Part shown: in pieces, positions 1-5,785 of the stretch | Layout of the letters: each line of letters starts with the position of its first letter | How positions within the stretch are numbered: position 1 is the first letter of the stretch | Origin: an uncultured Prevotella sp. | GTDB lineage: Bacteria > Bacteroidota > Bacteroidia > Bacteroidales > Bacteroidaceae | Direction of reading: 5' to 3' | DNA: 6,092 nucleotides | Assembly: GCA_900551985.1 (NCBI GenBank) | Contig: URYG01000192.1 | Coordinates: 1 to 6,092 of the forward strand | Notes under the pieces: model-generated | What the model saw: only the letters and a program-made list of their open reading frames with translations | Told to the model about the DNA's origin: nothing | Databases searched by the model: none | Position numbers and translations under genes: made by a program

Positions 1-88
1 AGCAGAGTTTTATATCTGCAAAAGCCCTATTTGGCAGGGGGTGGGAAACTTTAGTTATTATTATATATGAGTGGGGTGAAGTATACAT
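1..88 (-). CDS. Possible 5' end of an unidentified minus-strand gene, cut by the window edge
   Basis: An ATG at 88-86 opens a frame that stays open to the window edge, 29 codons beginning MYTSPHSYIIITKV. I do not recognise the family. Its position fits a gene start: it lies just after a candidate minus-strand terminator (127-185) that would end the R-M transcript, and three GTTAAC palindromes (97-118) sit directly upstream like operator sites. Twenty-nine open codons can easily arise by chance, no TAnnTTTG box is visible upstream, and plus-strand frames are also open over part of this stretch. It is listed only as a possibility. Confidence 0.2.
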   Translation of the reverse strand, partial: MYTSPHSYIIITKVSHPLPNRAFADIKLC

Positions 89-96
89 TTTGGGCT

Positions 97-118
97 GTTA
101 ACTGTTAACTCTGTTAAC
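97..118. repeat. Three closely spaced GTTAAC palindromes
   Basis: The hexamer GTTAAC occurs at 97-102, 104-109 and 113-118, with gaps of one and three bases. Each copy is self-complementary, so the array has no direction. Such clusters can be protein-binding sites. Here they lie immediately upstream of a possible minus-strand gene start at 88, which would suit an operator or iteron role. That role is inferred from position only. Confidence 0.55.
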
Positions 119-126
119 CCCCATCA

Positions 127-185
127 GAAAAAAACAGCCTCTCAATCGCTCGTTCTTAAGCAGATTAAGTGTCTTATTTTGAGGC
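127..185 (-). terminator. Candidate intrinsic terminator of the mod-res transcript
   Basis: On the minus strand GCCTCAA (185-179) can pair with TTGAGAGGC (145-137), leaving a two-base bulge. The 3' arm is followed after TG by seven U (128-134 as A on the plus strand). The large loop contains a smaller CTTAA/TTAAG hairpin. The U tract is convincing; the helix is modest and its loop is long. It lies about 240 bases past the res stop and is the first U-rich stem on that strand, so it is the best candidate for the end of the R-M transcript. Confidence 0.4.
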
Positions 186-192
186 AAGCAAG

Positions 193-209
193 AGTCATCA
201 ATGATGACT
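193..209. repeat. 17-bp perfect palindrome
   Basis: AGTCATCA (193-200) and TGATGACT (202-209) are perfect inverted copies around a single central A. The near-zero spacer makes an RNA hairpin poor and fits a binding site for a dimeric protein better. It lies between the two oppositely oriented terminator candidates, with no recognisable gene start close by, so its role is unknown. Confidence 0.4.
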
Positions 210-297
210 GGAAGGAGGCTTAAATGAAGCCTTGCAGTGGCTATAAATTGAGCTTTTGCGAAACGATGAGTTAGTCTTTTTGATTAATTTTACAAGG

Positions 298-342
298 CAA
301 TCCCTATAGCAATGGTTTATCATCGCTATAGGGATTGTTTTT
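298..342 (+). terminator. Strong plus-oriented rho-independent terminator
   Basis: CAATCCCTATAGC (298-310) pairs perfectly with GCTATAGGGATTG (325-337) over 13 bp. The stem continues past an A-C mismatch with ATG/CAT and closes on a short loop. Five T (338-342) and then GTTG follow on the plus strand. On the minus strand the mismatch becomes a G-U pair, but the bases after the stem are CCTTG, so termination there would be poor. The likely client is a plus-strand gene or small RNA entering from the left, convergent with the R-M operon. Confidence 0.65.
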
Positions 343-424
343 GTTGTATAGCCAAGCCATTATAAAGGCGATTTCATCTCGTGAGCAAGGGAATACTTAT
401 GATAGAGTTGCTGGTCGATGCTCT

Positions 425-3100
425 CTATTGATTAGCCCCTAATTGCTGGAGATTGTTGATGAAAGTATTGACACTTACCGCTCCTTCTATGGGGGAATTC
501 TCAAATACCATAAAATAGTAGAATTTAGCTCCTGCCAACTTAGACCATGTATCTCCACAAACCAACTTGTTCTTGCTATCAGAACCATCAAGATAATTGC
601 CCTTGGTCTCTAACATGACTGTGATGCCATTGTTGAGAATAATGATAAAATCAGGATAAGCATTGATAAAACCATTGATGCAGAAACCTTTCCCTCTTTC
701 TTGATTGCGATGCCAGCATTTTACGCAGTCAAGGCTGATTACCTGCTCAATGACTGTTCTCTCAAACCCATTGAAGCCTTCTTCCTCTTGATACATCTTC
801 TTCTCAATGGCTGGTGCCTTGTCTTTGCTCAATATAATATCGTTAGGGAGATGTTCTGTGGGTTGCAAAGAGATTTGCCCGGAGCGTATCTTGTCCTCGA
901 ATTGTCTCTTGGCATAGGATATTTTGAGAGCCTTGACTTTGCTCTTGACCGACTGCACGGTCTCATTCAAGTTCTTTCCTAACATTTGGAGGTGAGACAA
1001 GTCGTAATCTTGAAGCACGTTTGTAATGTAGGTATGCAATTCGCCGTCAGATATGCTGTTGTCTTGTGTTATATCGTCTCTGATGGACTTAGACAACTGA
1101 ACGATAATGCTATTCTTATCTTGGATGTTGCCATAGAAGTTTTCTAATTCGAAGGCCTCTTTCTCCTTGACTGCAAAAGCGGTGACGTCATTCTCGTTGT
1201 TCTTGTCAATGTCAATCCTTCTGATGTTGGAAGTGTTATAGTTGAATTCGATGTGACGGTCTTCTGCCGAGAGATTGAAGCCTTCGAGTAATACTTCTGG
1301 AGTAACGAGAATCTTGGTGCTGCTTGTACCGAATATCCCATAGTCTTTTTCGGTATTGACATAGAACTTGGGCAATAAGATACTCTCTGCTAAATCTTCG
1401 TAGCATTTTCTGATAGGGTATATGTTTGTCTTTTGCATGATTTCTTCGCTTATTCCACTATTGGTGGATTCCTTCACTTGCCGTTCGTAAGTTCGGCTCA
1501 TTTCCTCCGCCTGTTTCATGAGCGAAATGGTGACGGAGTCTTCTTGTATCGCTTTTTGTTGTGAGGTAGAAGGCATGATGATGTCTTCTGCTTTAAAGTT
1601 CCATTCGGATTGCTCTTCTTGGGAGGTCTCGTCATTCTTGGGATCGTTAACACAGCCAAGTTTTAGAGCTTCGTCGTTTCTGAAGTTTAGCATAGGCTCA
1701 TTTGGAGTATCCGTCTTGTTTGTCGTCGTGTCGTTTGCGATATAGTCACGACGGCTGTACCCCGACATTCTCAGGCTTTCCACTACATTGTCGATGGTGG
1801 TGTGGAAGTTGGTGGATGATGTGAGTACATACGACATGTTGAGCAAGGCGCTGCCATGCTGTCTCGTGTAAGGCTGGCGCAAGACACGGCCTAATATTTG
1901 TTCCACGTCAATCTTGGAAGAGCGATTGGCTACCGATGCCAAGATGTAGGCGAACGGACAATCCCATCCTTCTTTCAAGGCGTTGACTGTGATGATGTAT
2001 CTCACAGGACATTCTCGGCTCATCAAGTCGATGCCTTTCAGCTCATTTTGATTGGCTGTCTTTATCTTGATTTCTTCATTTGGGATTCCTGCTTTCACGA
2101 GTTTAGCCTTGATGTTGGAGAAGGTTACGCTGTCTTCGTCATTCTTGGGTTGTGCTTGGAAAAGGACGATAGGACGAATATAGTCGCCGCCATTCGTCTC
2201 TTCGCTCTTGGCTTTGTCTTCCAAGTTCTTTCTGAGGGCTATGGCGCTATTGATTACATCAATATGATTCTGGTAGTTGCTCACCATGACAGGGAGTTTG
2301 ACCATGTTTTCTCTTTTCAGGCTTGTTGGGTCAACAAAACTGATGATGTTGCTCTTGTTGCGTGGAGTGGCTGTCAGGTTGAGCACGAAGCAAGGGTTGA
2401 TGTTGGTAAGCGTATCGATGCGCAGGTCACCCTCGAAGTTATGGCTCTCGTCGATAATCGTGACGGGATTGAGATGGGCGATGACTTGAATGAGTGAGGT
2501 CTCGTCGGCACCTTCGATATGTTTCTCGTTAGGAGAGTAGGTCTTGGCAAACTCGGCAAGATTCTCATTCTCGTTATACACTAATCGCTTGTCTGTGGCT
2601 TTCGTGGCAAATGATTGGATGCTCAATACGAAAATACTCAGTTGCTCTTTTATGATAGTTGGGTTGAAGTTTTGGCCGAATAGAAGGGCTTGCTTGTCAT
2701 ACACTTCAACTCTTCCATTGAAGAGCGTATCAATTCTTTGACGATAAGGATGTTGTGGATTCTTTAGATTCTCGTATGTCTGTTTGAGTATTGTGTCTGA
2801 TGGTACAAACCATGCTACGACTTTAGTCCTATTCACAGGCATTGCGTCGAAGATAGTGCGTATGGCATTGCAGGCGATAAAAGTCTTACCTCCTGCGGTA
2901 GGTACTTTTATCGTCATGTTTGGAGCTCCATTCATGGTGTCGCAATAGGGATGAAAGGTCTCTTCACCTTGATGGAGGGTAATGCCCTTTTGCTTCCAAT
3001 AGGTAGAGAAAGCCTTGTGGTTACTTTCTTGCTCCTTTAGGATAGCTATGTATTGTGCAAGGTCGTTGAGGACTGCTTGCTGATATTGTTTTAATTCCAT
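425..3100 (-). CDS. res: Type III restriction-modification system, restriction subunit Res
   Basis: Res is the ATP-dependent helicase-nuclease of a Type III system. With Mod it recognises unmethylated sites and cleaves DNA some distance away. N-terminal superfamily 2 motifs are complete: Walker A PTAGGKT (67-73), a motif Ia-like VPSDT (about 99-103), DESH (217-220), TATP (243-246), ALKEGWDCP (374-382) and the arginine-finger motif QILGRVLRQ (401-409). A less conserved linker spans about 450-750. The C-terminal PD-(D/E)xK nuclease shows PD at 816-817 and ETK at 831-833, with E780 a possible upstream acidic residue. At 891 aa it is slightly shorter than the best-known Type III Res proteins. The ATG at 3100 is preceded in frame by the mod TAG, so the start cannot lie further upstream. 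Its three-base gap to mod suggests translation by coupling or re-initiation. No frameshift or missing catalytic residue is seen. Confidence 0.97.
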   Translation of the reverse strand: MELKQYQQAVLNDLAQYIAILKEQESNHKAFSTYWKQKGITLHQGEETFHPYCDTMNGAPNMTIKVPTAGGKTFIACNAIRTIFDAMPVNRTKVVAWFVPSDTILKQTYENLKNPQHPYRQRIDTLFNGRVEVYDKQALLFGQNFNPTIIKEQLSIFVLSIQSFATKATDKRLVYNENENLAEFAKTYSPNEKHIEGADETSLIQVIAHLNPVTIIDESHNFEGDLRIDTLTNINPCFVLNLTATPRNKSNIISFVDPTSLKRENMVKLPVMVSNYQNHIDVINSAIALRKNLEDKAKSEETNGGDYIRPIVLFQAQPKNDEDSVTFSNIKAKLVKAGIPNEEIKIKTANQNELKGIDLMSRECPVRYIITVNALKEGWDCPFAYILASVANRSSKIDVEQILGRVLRQPYTRQHGSALLNMSYVLTSSTNFHTTIDNVVESLRMSGYSRRDYIANDTTTNKTDTPNEPMLNFRNDEALKLGCVNDPKNDETSQEEQSEWNFKAEDIIMPSTSQQKAIQEDSVTISLMKQAEEMSRTYERQVKESTNSGISEEIMQKTNIYPIRKCYEDLAESILLPKFYVNTEKDYGIFGTSSTKILVTPEVLLEGFNLSAEDRHIEFNYNTSNIRRIDIDKNNENDVTAFAVKEKEAFELENFYGNIQDKNSIIVQLSKSIRDDITQDNSISDGELHTYITNVLQDYDLSHLQMLGKNLNETVQSVKSKVKALKISYAKRQFEDKIRSGQISLQPTEHLPNDIILSKDKAPAIEKKMYQEEEGFNGFERTVIEQVISLDCVKCWHRNQERGKGFCINGFINAYPDFIIILNNGITVMLETKGNYLDGSDSKNKLVCGDTWSKLAGAKFYYFMVFENSPIEGAVSVNTFINNLQQLGANQ

Positions 3101-3103
3101 AAT

Positions 3104-4864
3104 CTAAAATCGTTTAATGTCACGTGGTATCTTCTTGAACTTGATGTGATGCTCAGTCATGAACTTCTCATCGAGCAAACAACGGTCGGCGTAGATGATG
3201 TACATCTCGTGCTTGCTTTTTACGATGTTTGCCAATGTTGCGTAGCTTAGTGTTGTTGCCTTGTCTGTTTGATAATAGAAGTAATAGCCTGCTCGGTTGC
3301 ACTCGTCGAGTAGGAATTCTTCGTCCTTGTCTTGTTGGCGTAAGAGAGGCTGTTTGGTCTCGGCATAGTATATGTATTCTCTTATCTTGTCTATGCCGAC
3401 CTCCTCGTTCAAGTTGCCATCTTCGTTGAAGAGTGGGGCACCTAATTCGTAATAGTCGAATGCACCGCCTAAGCCTTCCATTTTGTCATCATACATTTTC
3501 GTGCCGATTACTTTCAGGCAGTTGTCTGCAATCTTTGGCTTGCTAATCTTGCTATATTCGTTGACCTTTTCAATAGAGATGCTTTCGGCTTCTTTCAAAA
3601 ACTCTTCGGCATTGAGGATGTTCTTGGCTGTCAGTTTCTTGCAGTAAATTTCCTCTTCTTTCTTGCCCTTGAAGGGATAGCCTGAAATAGCACGGCGCAT
3701 ACGCTCGGCGGTAACCGTTTCGGCATAGTTCATGATGTCAATCATGATAAACTTTCTTTTGGTGCCATTCTTTTTGTTTAGTTCCAAAATCGAGTGTCCT
3801 GTAGAACCACTACCCATAAAACAGTCAAGAATGATATCGCCTTCTTTTGTACAATGTGACAGTATATACTCTATAATACCTAATGGTTTTACAGTGTCAA
3901 ATCCGTGATGTAAACCAAGAATTGCATTAAGTTGCTTTTTCCCACCTTCAGCAGTTCCACTTATATTTTGAGGAACAAAACAGTAGAAAGGTGCAGTTTC
4001 CTCTTTTTCTTCGTTTTTATAATATTTTAGCATTGGCTCTCCTGTCTCAAAGGTTATGCGATTGGTTTCGTATAACTTTTTAACAGTTTCTTCACCAGCT
4101 TGCCATCGCTTTTCTATCGGTGGAGTATAACCTCCAATAGAAAAGCGCATCGTGTTTCTTTGACTTTCTCCTCTATTTGATTTTAATATAGTCTGGAGTC
4201 TGTATTCTCCATCTTTATCAATATGGGGATAGTTTCTGTCTTTGCCAGAATAGACGATATTGTATGATACTTTTTCTCTATTATGGTATTCAATAATATA
4301 TTCTGCATCATTTTGAGGCTTAAATTTAGCCTCTCCTGTATTAGAAGGTTTAGAACGACTTTTCCAAACAAATATTGCTTGTTGGTTGTATGTGCCAAAT
4401 ATTTCGTTCATTAATTGGAGAAGATTAGAAAGTTCGTCATCACCAATAGATATAAAGATTGTACCATCCTCGCTTAATAACTTCTTCATCAATACGAGAC
4501 GAGGATACATCATGCAGAGCCACTTGTCGTGTCGACTCAAGTCTTCTCCTTCTTTGCCCACTACTTCTCCAAGCCATTTCTTGATATGAGGGTCGTTAAC
4601 ATTGTCGTTATAAACCCAATTCTCGTTACCTGTGTTGTAAGGAGGGTCTATATAGATGCATTTGATTCTTCCCTCATACATGGGCATGAGAGATTTGAGT
4701 GCCAACAGATTATCTCCATGGATAATCATGTTGCCACTATGGGTTGGTTCTGTTGTCTGCCCTTTTTCGGCAGAATAACCGTATTGATGTTCCAATACAT
4801 GGTAGGGTACATCATTATGATGCCCCACCACTTTATCTTTTCCTATCCAATTAAGTGTTGGCAT
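3104..4864 (-). CDS. mod: Type III restriction-modification system, DNA adenine methyltransferase Mod
   Basis: Mod supplies site recognition to the complex and transfers a methyl group from S-adenosylmethionine to adenine N6 on one strand of an asymmetric site. The catalytic motif DPPYNTG is at 73-79, preceded by GDNLLALKSL (50-59). A motif region with SEDGTIFISIGDDE lies at 131-144. The S-adenosylmethionine-binding motif DCFMGSGSTG is at 347-356. Catalytic motif first and FxGxG later is the beta-class order typical of Type III Mod. The target-recognition domain lies between them, about residues 125-342, and its DNA is much more AT-rich than the rest of the gene. The ATG at 4864 is fixed by an in-frame TAG three codons upstream (4871-4873). 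No Shine-Dalgarno is visible; the -13 to -6 position is taken by the palindrome GCTATAGC. No simple-sequence tract that could cause phase variation was found. Confidence 0.97.
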   Translation of the reverse strand: MPTLNWIGKDKVVGHHNDVPYHVLEHQYGYSAEKGQTTEPTHSGNMIIHGDNLLALKSLMPMYEGRIKCIYIDPPYNTGNENWVYNDNVNDPHIKKWLGEVVGKEGEDLSRHDKWLCMMYPRLVLMKKLLSEDGTIFISIGDDELSNLLQLMNEIFGTYNQQAIFVWKSRSKPSNTGEAKFKPQNDAEYIIEYHNREKVSYNIVYSGKDRNYPHIDKDGEYRLQTILKSNRGESQRNTMRFSIGGYTPPIEKRWQAGEETVKKLYETNRITFETGEPMLKYYKNEEKEETAPFYCFVPQNISGTAEGGKKQLNAILGLHHGFDTVKPLGIIEYILSHCTKEGDIILDCFMGSGSTGHSILELNKKNGTKRKFIMIDIMNYAETVTAERMRRAISGYPFKGKKEEEIYCKKLTAKNILNAEEFLKEAESISIEKVNEYSKISKPKIADNCLKVIGTKMYDDKMEGLGGAFDYYELGAPLFNEDGNLNEEVGIDKIREYIYYAETKQPLLRQQDKDEEFLLDECNRAGYYFYYQTDKATTLSYATLANIVKSKHEMYIIYADRCLLDEKFMTEHHIKFKKIPRDIKRF

Positions 4865-4869
4865 AATGT

Positions 4870-4877
4870 GCTATAGC
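4870..4877. promoter_or_regulatory. GCTATAGC palindrome at the ribosome-binding position of mod
   Basis: This 8-bp palindrome ends five bases before the mod ATG, where a ribosome-binding site would sit. The same octamer forms the tip of the main leader hairpin (5027-5034), and its seven-base half appears in both arms of the terminator at 298-337. A loop-to-leader contact that hides the start region, or a shared protein site, is possible. Neither can be shown from sequence, and an 8-mer can recur by chance. Confidence 0.3.
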
Positions 4878-4902
4878 TAAAAGGAGCGTAGAACTATCTT
4901 AT

Positions 4903-5002
4903 CAGAGAAAACGGGCTGTAAACGAACAAATGCCTGAAGATGGAGCATAAAAGAAGCGTGAGCTTCCCTTATCTACATCCTTAGGCATTTGGCGTGGCCC
5001 GT
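4903..5002 (-). terminator. Terminator-like end of fold B in the mod leader
   Basis: The outer helix of fold B, ACGGGC (5002-4997) with GCCCGT (4916-4911), is GC-rich, and the minus-strand bases running out of it read TTTTCTCT. That resembles an intrinsic terminator 46 bases before the mod ATG. If real, it would either end a free-standing small RNA or act as an attenuator that fold A disrupts. The U tract is interrupted by C and the helix is split by a large asymmetric internal loop, so efficiency is doubtful. Confidence 0.3.
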
Positions 5003-5099
5003 AAAACCGAGATAAGTTCCGCCCACGCTATAGCATGGGCGCTTACGAACTTATTCTACTCAGTTTTACATCTTATCTATCGCCAAATTTCAAGGATGT
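4911..5099 (-). ncRNA. Structured leader or small RNA upstream of mod with two competing folds
   Basis: Three helical units are seen on the minus strand. The central hairpin (5069-5001) has GTAAAACTGAG/CTCGGTTTTAC, ATAAGTTC/GAACTTAT and a nine-pair tip closed by TATA. Fold A adds a clamp of ACATCCTT (5099-5092) with AAGGATGT (4982-4975) and ATTTGGCG (5088-5081) with CGCCAAAT (4994-4987). Fold B instead pairs AAATGCCT and the following GGATG (4990-4976) with CATCT and AGGCATTT (4942-4928), encloses an 11-pair hairpin (4972-4947), and is closed by ACGGGC/GCCCGT (5002-4997 with 4916-4911). Both folds use 4994-4975, so they exclude each other. Five of six plus-strand mismatches become G-U pairs on the minus strand, which fixes the direction. 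The family is not recognised. It could be a cis-acting switch for mod-res, a separate RNA, or a transcribed repeat element. Confidence 0.5.
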
Positions 5100-5109
5100 T
5101 CCGAATAAA

Positions 5110-5241
5110 TAGTAAACGCGTAATTATTATTACTTCAATATGTTATATGTCAATGTTTCTTTGTTTCTGTCTGTTTCTTATTTTATTGCTTTTAAATTGT
5201 TATACATATTTTTTGTCTGTCAAGGAGAATACACTGTTGTG
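5110..5241. other. AT-rich intergenic stretch without a supported gene
   Basis: This stretch between the structured RNA and the DUF2442 stop is rich in T runs on the plus strand. A plus-strand open frame crosses it with a run of leucine, phenylalanine and cysteine codons, which is what T-rich DNA gives by chance. It should hold the promoter for mod-res if the operon has its own, but I find no TAnnTTTG box. A weak sigma-70-like TTGACA with a distant ATAATA is present on the minus strand, and TATTTATT (5104-5111) lies where a -7 box would place transcription start just before the structured RNA. Neither is convincing. Confidence 0.4.
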
Positions 5242-5514
5242 TTATGCTCCCTTTTCATGTGCATAATTAGCATAGTTACCCAAGATTTGTTCGATATGGA
5301 TAACTTCTGGGCATGAATCCCATGTGAAGCCACCTCCTATTAGATACCAGTTGCTTCTTTCTTTAACAGGCACTTTCTTCATGCTTGGAAAAGCAGAAAT
5401 AGGCATCGTTATAGAACGACCGTCTTGCAGGGTAACTTCAAACTTACCTCTCTTTGGGAAAGATACAGCCTTGATTTTAGGCTTCACATTCCAATAACCT
5501 TCATTCTGATACAT
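5242..5514 (-). CDS. DUF2442 domain protein
   Basis: This 90-aa protein has the DUF2442 pattern: an N-terminal beta-hairpin region (KFEVTLQDGRSITMPISAF, 24-42), then FPSM (42-45), ER-NW (52-56), a glycine-rich turn with aromatic TW (64-65), and a C-terminal helix with EVIHIEQIL (70-78). The usual family core is a dGr-v-vPl-fP element followed by eR-nw and a final Ll helix, which fits the full length. The family's molecular role is not established; members often sit beside a DUF4160 protein and are suspected of acting as small paired modules. No DUF4160 gene is seen here; a 26-codon ORF lies 12 bases upstream instead. It has no signal peptide or membrane segment. It shares the R-M strand but is separated from mod by 377 bases, so co-transcription is possible but not shown. 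Confidence 0.85.
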   Translation of the reverse strand: MYQNEGYWNVKPKIKAVSFPKRGKFEVTLQDGRSITMPISAFPSMKKVPVKERSNWYLIGGGFTWDSCPEVIHIEQILGNYANYAHEKGA

Positions 5515-5526
5515 ATTCTTACTTTT

Positions 5527-5607
5527 TTATTTTACTCTTTCATACCCTTCGTAATAGTACGACAGCTCGATGCCCTTGAAGATGACTTCTCGGTTACGTG
5601 ATTTCAT
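5527..5607 (-). CDS. Possible 26-aa small protein upstream of DUF2442
   Basis: An ATG at 5607 opens a 26-codon frame ending at TAA (5527-5529): MKSRNREVIFKGIELSYYYE followed by GYERVK. It is basic, has a beta-like VIFKGIELSYYY core, and shows no signal or membrane segment. In its favour, a clear -7 box lies about 30 bases upstream, giving a short leader, and the DUF2442 start follows 12 bases after the stop as in an operon. Against it, the length is small and no family is recognised. It could be a genuine small partner of DUF2442, the surviving end of a longer gene, or only a transcribed leader. Confidence 0.4.
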   Translation of the reverse strand: MKSRNREVIFKGIELSYYYEGYERVK

Positions 5608-5637
5608 CTTGTAAGACGCCTTATTACGAACCAACTG

Positions 5638-5645
5638 CAAAAATA
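5638..5645 (-). promoter_or_regulatory. Bacteroidetes-type -7 promoter box for the small-ORF/DUF2442 unit
   Basis: On the minus strand the sequence reads TATTTTTG, an exact match to the TAnnTTTG box of the Bacteroidetes primary sigma factor. Transcription would start near 5631 and leave about 24 bases before the 26-codon ORF. The matching -33 TTTG or TTG is not present at the usual 19-23-base spacing; the only nearby TTTG is immediately adjacent to the box. That lowers confidence, although -33 boxes are often poorly conserved in this phylum. Confidence 0.5.
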
Positions 5646-5785
5646 CAAACTTTTTTCTAAACTCTCGCATAAATGAGGGAAATATTTTCATTTATCATTC
5701 GTTTTAAGTAATAAGTCCATTTAGTACGTATTATCCATATAAGCGATAGACACTCCCAATAGTGTCACCTTTTAGTCCCTACTAG
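5646..5785. other. Non-coding stretch with a short inverted repeat
   Basis: No gene is supported between the DUF2442 promoter and the GH97 remnant. GACACT (5749-5754) and AGTGTC (5761-5766) form a perfect 6-bp inverted repeat around six bases, followed on the plus strand by ACCTTTT, a weak terminator-like arrangement. The 5' boundary of the GH97 fragment falls about 20 bases further right, so this stretch probably contains the breakpoint that removed the rest of that gene. Confidence 0.35.

Noticed and set aside
1898..2497. Plus-strand 199-codon frame inside res
   Set aside because: It lies opposite the conserved helicase motifs of Res and shows no family pattern, so it is a shadow frame.
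3104..4864. Phase-variable repeat tract in mod, as in some pathogens
   Set aside because: I looked for homopolymer and tetranucleotide runs in mod and its leader and found none long enough; the TC-rich stretches are irregular.
4529..4876. Plus-strand 115-codon frame opposite the 5' part of mod
   Set aside because: Antisense shadow of the mod catalytic region, which includes the DPPY motif; no independent support.
4911..5099. Retron or group II intron RNA as the explanation of the nested repeats
   Set aside because: No reverse transcriptase is encoded in the window and no intron domain V signature was recognised.
5103..5111. TATTTATTC as a -7 box for the mod leader
   Set aside because: Two mismatches to TAnnTTTG and a possible -33 TTG about 24 bases away. 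Position is attractive but the match is too weak to annotate.
4994..5266. Plus-strand 90-codon frame starting with GTG, with a hydrophobic stretch near its end
   Set aside because: Its first 36 codons or so lie antisense to the structured RNA and follow the inverted repeats; the hydrophobic part comes from T-rich DNA; it has no promoter or recognised family and overlaps the end of DUF2442.
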